DNA of 48,390 nucleotides, from assembly GCA_003222205.1 (NCBI GenBank), contig QHVC01000047.1, positions 1-48,390 of the forward strand. The letters run 5' to 3'. The translations under genes and the position numbers were made by a program. Positions 33,744 through 41,749 of the stretch are shown here, piece after piece; the stretch's first letter is position 1; every line of letters starts with the position of its first letter. Below the pieces are notes generated by a model. That model had not been told where the DNA came from, did no database searches, and worked only from the letters and a program-made list of their open reading frames with translations. The DNA is from Gemmatimonadota bacterium. Lineage in GTDB: Bacteria; Gemmatimonadota; Gemmatimonadetes; Gemmatimonadales; GWC2-71-9.

Positions 33744-34753
33744 GCGCCCAACCAGAGTTAAGCCCGATCGTCGGCGCCTCGGTCGCGATGCGCCGCGCGC
33801 GGGAGCTGGTCGAACGCTACGCGCCCACCGCGCTGCCGATTCTCCTGGTCGGGGCGACCGGGACCGGCAAGGAGCTGCTGGCGCACCACATCCACCGGCG
33901 TAGTGGTCGTGTCGGGCGGTTTGTACCGGTGAACTGCGGTGCGCTGCCACGCGAAATGGTGGAGGGGCTGCTATTCGGCTTCGAGCGCGGCGCGTTCTCA
34001 GGAGCGGTGAAGCTTCACCGCGGGCACTTTGAGCGCGCGGATGGCGGGACAGTGTTTCTCGACGAGTTGCTGGCGCTGCCGCTGGAGAGTCAGGTCAAGC
34101 TGCTACGAGCGCTCGACGCCGGGGAGATCACGCGGTTGGGGGGAGAGACCGAGCGGTGCGTAGACGCACGGGTCGTGGCGGCGGTGCAGGAAGACGTGGG
34201 CGACCGGATCACCGGGGGCGATTTCCGGGAGGACTTTTATCAGCGCCTCGCGGGGGTGCGGATCGAGCTACCCCCCCTGGCCGATCGGCCGGAGGACATA
34301 CCGCTTCTGGCCATCCATTTCGCCGCGTGCCGAGGGCAGGTGCTCGAGCCGGCAGCGCTACGGGAAGTCAGACGGTACGAGTGGCCGGGGAACGCCCGGG
34401 AGCTGTTACTGGCGATGGAGCGGGCGGGGTGTCTCGTCGATGATGGAACCGTGTCGAGGGCCGCCGTGCTGGAGGCGATCGCGCTCGGCGGATCGGACCC
34501 GCGCCACCATCGCACGCCGGTGCGGTGCAGTGATGAAGACCAGCGGATACTCGATGCCTGTGTGGCTACACGGTGGGACCTTGGGAGCGCAGCACGGACC
34601 CTCGGCATCCACTTGGCGACCGTATACCGCCGGCTCCGCGCGATGGGCGTGTCCCCGCGCGAAGCGCGGGTGCAGGGACTGTTAGGGAATGCGAATTCGC
34701 AGGTTCGTCGCGCGAATTCGCGCGCAAATCAATCGATGGGGATCGGTAACTAG
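33740..34753 (+). CDS. Compact sigma-54 activator-like AAA+ protein (activator 3)
   Basis: 337 aa; GTG 33740 overlaps the gspD stop (GTGA), so it is the last gene of the T2SS operon. No sensory domain precedes Walker A GATGTGKE (about 38-45). It has VNCGAL with the conserved Asn, the loop GAFSGA (about 84-89; usual GAFTGA), a normal Walker B VFLDEL (about 105-110), the full finger motif FREDFYQRL, PPLADRPEDIPLL and sensor II PGNARELL. The Fis-type helix-turn-helix is DACVATRWDLGSAARTLGIHLATVYRRLR. Unlike activators 1 and 2 it keeps all catalytic residues. The last about 20 codons (ANSQVRRANSRANQS) are built from two GCGAATTCGC palindromes. RHS-5 follows in the same direction after 77 nt. Confidence 0.87.
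   Translation: MSAQPELSPIVGASVAMRRARELVERYAPTALPILLVGATGTGKELLAHHIHRRSGRVGRFVPVNCGALPREMVEGLLFGFERGAFSGAVKLHRGHFERADGGTVFLDELLALPLESQVKLLRALDAGEITRLGGETERCVDARVVAAVQEDVGDRITGGDFREDFYQRLAGVRIELPPLADRPEDIPLLAIHFAACRGQVLEPAALREVRRYEWPGNARELLLAMERAGCLVDDGTVSRAAVLEAIALGGSDPRHHRTPVRCSDEDQRILDACVATRWDLGSAARTLGIHLATVYRRLRAMGVSPREARVQGLLGNANSQVRRANSRANQSMGIGN
34690..34724. promoter_or_regulatory. Paired GCGAATTCGC palindromes upstream of RHS-5
   Basis: TGCGAATTCGCA (34690-34701) and CGCGCGAATTCGCGCG (34709-34724) are perfect palindromes whose centres are 21 bp apart, two helical turns. They lie inside the 3' end of activator 3, about 60 bp before the -24 box of RHS-5. The same pair with the same spacing precedes RHS-6 (41614-41647). 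Confidence 0.8.
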
Positions 34754-34777
34754 GGTCACAACAAGGGGGGGGCGTCC

Positions 34778-34791
34778 GGCACGCGACGTGC
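34778..34791 (+). promoter_or_regulatory. Sigma-54-type -24/-12 promoter for RHS-5
   Basis: CCGGCACGCGACGTGCTA: GG at 34778-34779, GC at 34790-34791. It is close in sequence to the site before activator 1 and lies 39 nt before ATG 34831. Confidence 0.75.
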
Positions 34792-34830
34792 TATCAAGCA
34801 TGGCCGAAACCTCCACGTGAGCTCGGTTCA

Positions 34831-37800
34831 ATGATCGCCCCACGATTGTGGCCCTCCGTTCTCCTGGCTGTGGCTTTGTTTCCCGGGACTACGCCACCCA
34901 GGCTGCGAACCCGAATCGCTTCGCACCGCATCTCACTGCCCGGCACCAGCGCCAAGACCTGCCCCAAACTTCCCCAGGGGCCAAGCGGCGCTGAGCCTGA
35001 TGTTCTGAGCGAGGCTGGTCCGCCCACTTACGTAGACTACGCCGTATCGGTCACACCAGACGGCAGCCCCGTCACCTGGAGCGCATACACCAACGGGCAC
35101 ACCTCCACGTTTACGGTCACCAACACCGGCCTTTGCGGGGACACCTATACCTTCGCGAAGTCCGCGTGGGGGCCGATTTCTGGAGTCAGTCTCAACAAGA
35201 CCAGCTTTACCTTGCAGCCGGGGACCAACACGACGGTCGTTGCGACATACAACGTTGGTCCCCCGGGCACTGGTGTCCTTACACTAACCGCGACGGGCGT
35301 CAACGGTCTCGAGTCCGACAACGGCACCTTCAATGTAACAGTCCCGCTATTGAACGGGCCGGTGATTTCGCTTGCGGCGCACAACGGTGCATACCGGGAT
35401 GTGTCCAAGTGCGTCGCGGCGTGTTTCGACGCCGTGGCGAGCTATGCGACGCCACCGTACTTCAGCTTGGATGTGCCACGAAGCATACAACTCATCTACA
35501 CCAGCGCTCAAGCGAAGCCCATGGGACTCGTGCAGGTTGACGCGACCGATACGACCTCAGTCTCACCGGTCAAGATGTCCCTGCTGTTGCGACGGCCCGA
35601 CGGGACCTTCGTGAATTTCACCAACGGTTCTCAGGAGCTGTTCTTCGTTTGGGCCGCAGGAGCGAACCGACTCGTGGCGCAGTTTGACGCCAGCACGCTC
35701 GCCTCCGGTGCCTATGCGTACGTCGCCGTGGTGCGCAGCTATCGCGCGGACAACTCCTTTCGGGAGAATCTGGCGCCGGTGCGTGTGCTCATCAGCAATG
35801 AACAGAACAGTCCGTTCGGCGCTGGCTGGTCGATTGCGGGACTACAAAGACTCTTCTTTCAATCCGACAGCTCCATCGCAATCACCGAAGGGAATGGCTC
35901 CGTGGCTTACTTCGGCTCCGCGGCGTCCTGCCAGAGCAGCTGTTCCTATCCGTCATCCGCCAGCGACTTCTCGACTCTCACGAGCCGTGGCTCGTGGCCG
36001 GATAACGTCAAGTTCGATCGCCGGTATCCTGATGGAACGACATACTCTTTCTTCACGGATGGCCGGCTCGCGTACGTGAAGGATCGCTTCGGCAACACCA
36101 TTACCTACTCGTACAATGGCGCGAATCTCTTGACGGCAATCGTCGATCCCGCCGGTAAGGCGGATTCGCTTGGCTACTCGGGGAGCAACAAGCTGCTTTG
36201 GATCAAAGATCCTGGTGGCCGGCTGGACTCCGTAACGATCGACGCTTCCTCAAACTTGACAAGGATCCGGGACTACGCGGGAGGGCTTCCCTTCCAAGGC
36301 AGTTATGATGGCAATCACCGTCTTCTGGGCTGGTCGGATCGGCGAGGGGGCGCATGGGGTGTGTCCTATGACTTCTCCGGCAAGGTCGCGTCCGATACAG
36401 CGCCGCAGGTTACCGCGAGTGGACAGCAGCTGCGCCCGACCCGTTTGTATACATCGATCGAGAAGGGAATCTTGGTCGATCCGGCGTCAGGGTACGGGAC
36501 CTCTGGGAACCCGGCACCGCATATCAATACGTCGGCGCTACGCGCCACCGTCACAAATCCCAGAGGTTACACGACCGCGTACGCCCTCGATCGGTACGGG
36601 GCTCCGACACGTATCGAGGAACCGTTGGGCCGCACGACAGCCTTCCAGCGGGACACGAGTGCCCACGTGACTCGCGACAGTTTGCCCTCCGGCCAGGTCA
36701 TCAAATACACGTGGAGCGGCCCGAACCTGACGCAACGGTGGGATAGCGCCACGGGTCGGACCATCAACTACTTGTACGAGATGACCTATAACCGGGACAC
36801 CCTTGTCTACGGCGACGTGGATACCGTCCGCAACCGTTGGCACGGTGGTCATCTCGATAGCACCCTGGTTACGGGGTGGGGGGCGTGGCAAACCTATACT
36901 TACTCCCCGTCTGGGCGCCTCCTCACCCGCACCGATCCGGGAGCCCACGGCGCCATCTACCACTATCAGGCGACGGGATTTCAGAACCTGGATACGGTGA
37001 CCTCGACTGCCGGCGGTTACACAATCGGGAAGGTGACCCGCCAGTACGATGGCCACGGCCAGCCACTCACGGCCGTCAATGAGGTGGGAAGTACAACCAC
37101 GCTGGTATACGATTCGACTGGCCGCGTTTTCAAGACGATAGGCCCCCTCTCCGACACGACCATCCAAACTTTCGACTCGCTGTATCCGATCCAGGTCCGC
37201 GATGCGAAGGGTCAGCTCTACAGGTCGTGGGTGAACGCCCTCGGCTGGGCCGATTCGATTGCGGATCCGGGGGGGCATGTCGATCACTATGGGTATGACG
37301 CGAACGGGAATCTCACCAGCTGGACGACCCGGCTCGGGCAGAGTATCCAGTTCACCTATGACTCACTCGATGTCGCACGCTTGGTGATCGTCGGCAACGA
37401 TACGACCAAGCTCTATACGGACCCGGCCGGGCGTTACGCGGCCGTTTCTAACCGCGAGAGTACCGATACGCTGCGCTTCGACGTTGCCGGCCGGCCTCTG
37501 GTCGCGATCACCTGCCGTGTCCTTGCCGCCGGCAACGCCGCGCAATGCTTCAGAGACAGCTCGTCGTACCAAATCAGGGACCGGCGCACGGCCACGGTGG
37601 TAGCGGCGCCGGGCATCTGGGGCGGTTCACAGTTTTCGATACTGTACCATTACAACAATCGGTCGGTGCTGGATACGCTGACGAATTTTGCCGGTGAGAA
37701 GGCGACCTTTGCGTCAAACCCCGAGCTCATGCCGGCGGGGACGACGCTCCTGGGTCTGAACAACCTCAGCATTGCATTCGAGTACGTATGGAATCACCGG

Positions 37801-39435
37801 AGTGATGAGATTCAGCTGAGCGACTCAACGCTGAATGCGGCGCTGCGCATGGGATACTATTTCGGCCTCTCGGGCAGTACGGATGAGAGGTACCACGGGC
37901 CCGCCGGCTCTCCGGACACCAGCAGGAGTTTCGAGTATGACAATGCCGGGGAACTCACCTCGTATATCGACACGCTTCATAGCTGGGGCCAGCAGACCTC
38001 AGGGTGCAATAACAACCTTCGTGGGGATGAGTGCTCCTCCCACTTCGACACCCCGACTTTGCTCCGCTGGGTCAGTTACACCTACGACCGCGTCGGCAAC
38101 CGGCAAGATCCCGTAGCGCCGGCGGGAGGGCTTGACGTTGGGAACCGGTTGCGCCGCTGGCAGCAATACCGCATGGACTACGACGTGGCGGGAAATCTCA
38201 TTCTGAAGCGCACGGTGAGCGCTACCGACACGACGGTCGTTTTGCGGAGAGACTCGCTGTTCTGGAGCGCTCTGGGAAGGCTCGATAGCGTCCGTACGCG
38301 AGACAGCGTTGGCGCCTTGACCAAGGTCGCCTTCGGTTACGACGGGTTGGGGCGAAGAGTTCGGAAATCGAGCGCCTCCGGAACAAGCCGCTTTCTCTGG
38401 GATGGTGATGCGCTTTTGATGGAGCTCGACACGCTGGGGAATCGGGTGGCCGAGTACACCTACAACCCGGCGGTCGACGCTCCACAGAGCGTGGTGCGCC
38501 ACGATCTCGGGGATGCGATCTACTACTATCTGCAAGGGGTCGAGGGCAACATTCTGGCGCTCCTCCAGCGGAACGGGACGAGTGTCACGATCGCGAATCA
38601 GTACCGCGAGGGTCCGTTCGGTGATGAGAGGGTGGCTAACGGCACGGCTCCAAACGCCCTCCGTCACGCCGGCCGGGAGTATGACTCGGAGACGCAGTTC
38701 TACTACTTCCGTGCCAGGTACTACGACCCTGCCGTCGGTCGCTTTATTTCGGAGGATCCGTTAGGCCTGGGTGCTGGGATAAACCAATACGCTTACGCCG
38801 GGAACGATCCCGTGAATCGTGGGGATCCAAGCGGCCTGAGCGGCGGTTGCAGCTCAACTCCTAAACTGATGGCGTCCGCAGCGTCCTCCGCGAGCTGCTC
38901 GAGCGGTGGTGGTAGCTCGAACATGGACATTGCCGATGCGGTCGATGCATGGTTTTGGTCGAATTTCGGCTTTGGGCTCTCTGATGCGTTGGCCATGCCG
39001 GGTGACGATATCCTGTTCTTCATTAACCCTTACGGTTACGCGCAGTGGGAGGTCAAGGGTGGCGTAGCAGAATTCGCCGACGACTTCCAAGGAACCCAAT
39101 TCGGTCGCGAACGGAAGTGGGTAATCCCAGGTTTGCAGAAGAGATGCCCTCTCGTTGCTGGTCGGAGTCTCGTTGAAGGACGCGTGAACGATGGAGGGGA
39201 TTTCGTCTACGTCACTGGTCTGGTGCTCTTGCATCGGACCTCGGATCGCGGCAAACCCTATGTCCTTACGGGAAAGGGATACTATGCGGGGCGTATCTCG
39301 GTGTATGGTACGCCCTACTACCTGTTCAAGTTGTTCGGTATTGATATTCCGGGCAAACCTTATGGTGGCCCGGTGACAGGTACCTTAGACTGTGTGACTG
39401 GTGTGGCGGAACTCCAGGGTTTTAGTGTCAACTAA
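34831..39435 (+). CDS. RHS-5: giant secreted RHS/YD-repeat protein, unknown tip
   Basis: 1534 aa. A signal peptide (MIAPRLWPSVLLAVALFPG) is followed by an Ig-like domain (YAVSVTPDGSPVTW to LTLTATGVNG) and a linker domain different from the other RHS proteins (SPVKMSLLLRRPDGTFVNF). Next come about 900 residues of YD repeats and the core YDPAVGRFISEDPLGLGAG with GDPSGLSGG. The tip (about 175 residues) starts with a Ser/Cys-rich stretch, SSASCSSGGGSSN, then NPYGYAQWEVKGGVAEFADDF and TGKGYYAGRISVYGTPYYLF. I recognise no enzymatic motif. It lies behind activator 3 and in front of the partner-gene triplet at 39573-41212, and is the only intact RHS whose gene follows the T2SS operon directly. Confidence 0.88.
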   Translation: MIAPRLWPSVLLAVALFPGTTPPRLRTRIASHRISLPGTSAKTCPKLPQGPSGAEPDVLSEAGPPTYVDYAVSVTPDGSPVTWSAYTNGHTSTFTVTNTGLCGDTYTFAKSAWGPISGVSLNKTSFTLQPGTNTTVVATYNVGPPGTGVLTLTATGVNGLESDNGTFNVTVPLLNGPVISLAAHNGAYRDVSKCVAACFDAVASYATPPYFSLDVPRSIQLIYTSAQAKPMGLVQVDATDTTSVSPVKMSLLLRRPDGTFVNFTNGSQELFFVWAAGANRLVAQFDASTLASGAYAYVAVVRSYRADNSFRENLAPVRVLISNEQNSPFGAGWSIAGLQRLFFQSDSSIAITEGNGSVAYFGSAASCQSSCSYPSSASDFSTLTSRGSWPDNVKFDRRYPDGTTYSFFTDGRLAYVKDRFGNTITYSYNGANLLTAIVDPAGKADSLGYSGSNKLLWIKDPGGRLDSVTIDASSNLTRIRDYAGGLPFQGSYDGNHRLLGWSDRRGGAWGVSYDFSGKVASDTAPQVTASGQQLRPTRLYTSIEKGILVDPASGYGTSGNPAPHINTSALRATVTNPRGYTTAYALDRYGAPTRIEEPLGRTTAFQRDTSAHVTRDSLPSGQVIKYTWSGPNLTQRWDSATGRTINYLYEMTYNRDTLVYGDVDTVRNRWHGGHLDSTLVTGWGAWQTYTYSPSGRLLTRTDPGAHGAIYHYQATGFQNLDTVTSTAGGYTIGKVTRQYDGHGQPLTAVNEVGSTTTLVYDSTGRVFKTIGPLSDTTIQTFDSLYPIQVRDAKGQLYRSWVNALGWADSIADPGGHVDHYGYDANGNLTSWTTRLGQSIQFTYDSLDVARLVIVGNDTTKLYTDPAGRYAAVSNRESTDTLRFDVAGRPLVAITCRVLAAGNAAQCFRDSSSYQIRDRRTATVVAAPGIWGGSQFSILYHYNNRSVLDTLTNFAGEKATFASNPELMPAGTTLLGLNNLSIAFEYVWNHRSDEIQLSDSTLNAALRMGYYFGLSGSTDERYHGPAGSPDTSRSFEYDNAGELTSYIDTLHSWGQQTSGCNNNLRGDECSSHFDTPTLLRWVSYTYDRVGNRQDPVAPAGGLDVGNRLRRWQQYRMDYDVAGNLILKRTVSATDTTVVLRRDSLFWSALGRLDSVRTRDSVGALTKVAFGYDGLGRRVRKSSASGTSRFLWDGDALLMELDTLGNRVAEYTYNPAVDAPQSVVRHDLGDAIYYYLQGVEGNILALLQRNGTSVTIANQYREGPFGDERVANGTAPNALRHAGREYDSETQFYYFRARYYDPAVGRFISEDPLGLGAGINQYAYAGNDPVNRGDPSGLSGGCSSTPKLMASAASSASCSSGGGSSNMDIADAVDAWFWSNFGFGLSDALAMPGDDILFFINPYGYAQWEVKGGVAEFADDFQGTQFGRERKWVIPGLQKRCPLVAGRSLVEGRVNDGGDFVYVTGLVLLHRTSDRGKPYVLTGKGYYAGRISVYGTPYYLFKLFGIDIPGKPYGGPVTGTLDCVTGVAELQGFSVN

Positions 39436-39572
39436 CGCACAGGCGGTGGCCCAAGAGCATCATTATTCTCTTCCTTTGGGAATCGAGGCAGCCTGTTATG
39501 AGACAGATCGGAGGGATTCTTGTGGCGGTGCTTGGCATCAGCTGCGCCATATGGGAGGGAGGTTCAGGTAAC

Positions 39573-40112
39573 ATGCTTTCGTGGGACTCGCCTGAATTCC
39601 GCCAAGCAAGGATGGCACTCATAGTGCTGCGAGCAATTCGTGAGGACTCGTCGCCGCTGGGTGAGGGCTATATGTTCCATCCCTCTCGTCAGGTGCTTGT
39701 AGAGCATGATGCCGCGGCGTTCCTGGCGAATCAACTTAAACCTGTCCTATGCACGTCGTCCGCCATCGAGGGAAGTCTGTCTATAGACTGTCGCCACTTG
39801 GTGACAGATGATTCCGTGCGGCCTTGGGATGTACAAGGAGAACAAATGCTTCTTGAGTTAAGGGAGGCTCTGCGAGACCTGAATCCAGCGTCACAACCGA
39901 TCACTGATAGTAGCCTCATCCTGGTAACCGGACCTAGAGAATCTGAGTTGTTTCCTCTCACGGACTTGGAAGCCTTTATTCGTGACTTCCGGATTCCCTT
40001 TTCGTTTTCGATTGTTCCCCCCCACATTGAGGGCCGCTCGAGGGGAGCGGTTGCAGTCTTCAGCATTGGGCCTACCGACATGATCGAGACGGGTTCGGGA
40101 CCGAAGCCGTAG
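39573..40112 (+). CDS. Candidate immunity protein of RHS-5, copy 1 (intact)
   Basis: 179 aa from ATG 39573, chosen because GGAGG lies 10 nt upstream and because both degenerate copies downstream start at the matching position. A longer frame from 39498 would add a lipoprotein-like leader (LVAVLGISC) and cannot be excluded. I recognise no family. Features: DSPEFRQARMALIVLRAIRED near the start, FLANQLKPVLCTSS, LLELREALRDLNP and a C-terminal FSFSIVPPHIEGRSRGAVAVFSIG. The gene is clearly more A/T-rich than its neighbours. Position after RHS-5 and amplification into a decaying tandem array are typical of immunity genes, but binding to the RHS-5 tip is inferred. Confidence 0.6.
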   Translation: MLSWDSPEFRQARMALIVLRAIREDSSPLGEGYMFHPSRQVLVEHDAAAFLANQLKPVLCTSSAIEGSLSIDCRHLVTDDSVRPWDVQGEQMLLELREALRDLNPASQPITDSSLILVTGPRESELFPLTDLEAFIRDFRIPFSFSIVPPHIEGRSRGAVAVFSIGPTDMIETGSGPKP

Positions 40113-40122
40113 ACAGAACGCG

Positions 40123-40663
40123 GTGATAGATACACCCGACAGTGATTTGTTGTCGGCCCGTGTTGCGCTTGTTGCGCTCCGGGCGGGACTCGCCGATCGA
40201 GAGAACGCTAAACCGAACGCGTTTGTTATCGAGCCCGATTCGATTGTCCTTAGTCAGGCCCAAGCGGGCTGAAGCTCTTGCGAGCCTGGAGAAGCCCATG
40301 GCATGCGAGGGCAGTGTTGCAAATGAGCTTCTAAGCGTTAGATGTAGCACCATCGTGCGGCCTGACCTTCTGGGTTTTCAAGAGGAAGACTCGAACGAGA
40401 CGATCTCGGAGTTCCAGATTGCGGTTCGCGGTATGGACCAACTCAAGGACCCTGACCCAATCGTTGAACTTCGAGGGTACCATGAATCGTTGCTTGTTCC
40501 GTTTCACATCGTGGAGAGTTTCTTTCGAGACTATTGCCTGTCAAGCTATGGCGTGAGATTGGATCCCGTAGATGATAGTGCGCGATCACGTGGAGCCTCA
40601 GCAGTGTTGACATTTGGGCGTGGAGAATTCCGCATGGATGAACCAACGGATCACCTCCGATAG
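40123..40663 (+). pseudogene. Copy 2 of the RHS-5 partner gene, frameshifted
   Basis: From GTG 40123 the frame reads DSDLLSARVALVALRAGLADRE and stops at 40272, matching DSPEFRQARMALIVLRA of copy 1. The remainder lies in another frame ending at 40663: LASLEKPMACEGSVANELLSVRC, then LLVPFHIVESFFRDY and ARSRGASAVLTFGRGEF, matching the C-terminal half of copy 1. One frameshift near 40255-40275 breaks the gene. Confidence 0.8.
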
Positions 40664-40710
40664 CAGAGCGGTCGAGATGTGGCTGTGCTCCCTGATGAAG
40701 GCGCGTTCGG

Positions 40711-41212
40711 ATGAGGGACCCCGACCTTGCCGCGGCGGCTTTGACCGTAATGGCGCTTAAGGCATCGCTGCCCTAGGGTTCTGCACCACGATCGTCGAAG
40801 TGGGTCCTCCTTCCCGAGAATAGAATTGTCACTCCGGAAGACCTTGTTCGTATCTTGGCCCGAAAACCCAAGCCCCTTGACTGTGCGGCCCAGCCTGTTG
40901 CCGACGGTATCGGGGTCCTCTGCAAGTTTCCCGTTGATACGAACCAGGTCCGGTTCCATCGCCTAGCGGCCGACAACATTAGTAGGCAGGTCCAGGCTGT
41001 TCACACAGGCGCCATGAGCGACCTACGGGTGCTGGTGCAGGGACTTGATGAAATCGATGGTCATTCCATTTGAGGTTCATCAGGCGTGGCTGTCTGAATA
41101 CTTTGTGCGCCGTTCTAGGTACCTACTCCGGTTCAACCCGCCGCCACCACAAGCCATCAGCGCGGGGGCAGAAATGCTGGTCACTCTAGGCCGCGCCGAT
41201 GATGTCGATTAG
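40711..41212 (+). pseudogene. Copy 3 of the RHS-5 partner gene, strongly degenerate
   Basis: Pieces are in three frames: MRDPDLAAAALTVMALKASLP (40711, then a stop), RILARKPKPLDCAAQPVADGIG with LRVLVQGLDEIDG (to 41073), and VIPFEVHQAWLSEYFVRR with AISAGAEMLVTLGRADDVD (to 41212). In order these match the start, middle and end of copies 1 and 2. Confidence 0.75.
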
Positions 41213-41439
41213 CCTCTCGAAATCCACGACACGACTGGAACGTGAGACACAACCTTGAGCGGTTCCTCGGACGTTGATCGCTAGTGGGCGTCCCAACTCA
41301 ACTGTTCAGGCTGACTGTTCCCTCATCCTCCAAATTCTCCAACTGGGTTCAACCAATTCCCTAGCCCGAATCGCTCCCGGGAAGCGCGCCGGGTCCGGCG
41401 TGAATGCCGGAAACACGGCGCTCAGGTCCTGGGCACCGA
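41213..41439. other. Gap with no recognised feature
   Basis: About 230 nt between the last partner-gene remnant and the outer-membrane gene fragment. I see no convincing gene, hairpin or repeat. Confidence 0.45.
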
Positions 41440-41605
41440 GGTGGCGCGCCAAGCTGCGGATCGGGCCCGACCCCCGGCAGCTCCGCCCCGATCGACCCGG
41501 CCACGTGGCCCAGCCGCGAGAACTGGATCCACTCACCCAGCCTCGACCATCGGGACCACCCGCCCCTAGGTTCTTGGCTACGCCGAGTCTCGGATTCAGA
41601 GGCCT
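41440..41605 (-). pseudogene. Fragment of the right-flank outer-membrane gene
   Basis: The nucleotides match the 3' part of the gene at 47541-48390. One block (about 41470-41528) aligns with about 47620-47680 and encodes SRLGHVAGSIGAEL on the minus strand. A second (about 41545-41605) aligns with about 47735-47800 and encodes the region of VAKDFGRVIPMVEAGW. The sequence between the two blocks is deleted. Confidence 0.75.
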
Positions 41606-41676
41606 CCGGGAGCGCGAATTCGCACCCTCACCGCGCGAATTCGCGCGAAAATCAGTCGGCGCGAATCGGTAACTAG
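41606..41676 (+). pseudogene. Tail fragment of an activator-3-like gene
   Basis: The frame ending at 41676 reads ANSHPHRANSRENQSARIGN, against ANSQVRRANSRANQSMGIGN at the end of activator 3; the nucleotide match continues through GGTAACTAG and the following GTCAC. Only the tail and the embedded palindromes are left. Confidence 0.85.
41614..41647. promoter_or_regulatory. Paired GCGAATTCGC palindromes upstream of RHS-6
   Basis: GCGAATTCGC (41614-41623) and CGCGCGAATTCGCGCG (41632-41647), centres 21 bp apart, about 60 bp before the -24 box. They are conserved although the gene that contained them has otherwise been lost. Confidence 0.8.
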
Positions 41677-41699
41677 CGTCACTACAAGGCGGTGGGCGG

Positions 41700-41713
41700 G
41701 GCATGGGACCTGC
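41700..41713 (+). promoter_or_regulatory. Sigma-54-type -24/-12 promoter for RHS-6
   Basis: GGGGCATGGGACCTGCCC: GG at 41700-41701, GC at 41712-41713. It lies 36 nt before GTG 41750. It is the weakest of the RHS sites (GGCAT and CTGC). Confidence 0.6.
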
Positions 41714-41749
41714 CCTTACGGGACTCGGACCCTCATCCGGAGCCGCCCC

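Noticed and set aside
40142-40663. Independent gene starting at ATG 40142
   Set aside because: Its first about 40 residues are an out-of-frame reading of the partner-gene start; alignment to copy 1 shows a frameshifted copy instead. A sequencing error at the frameshift cannot be excluded.
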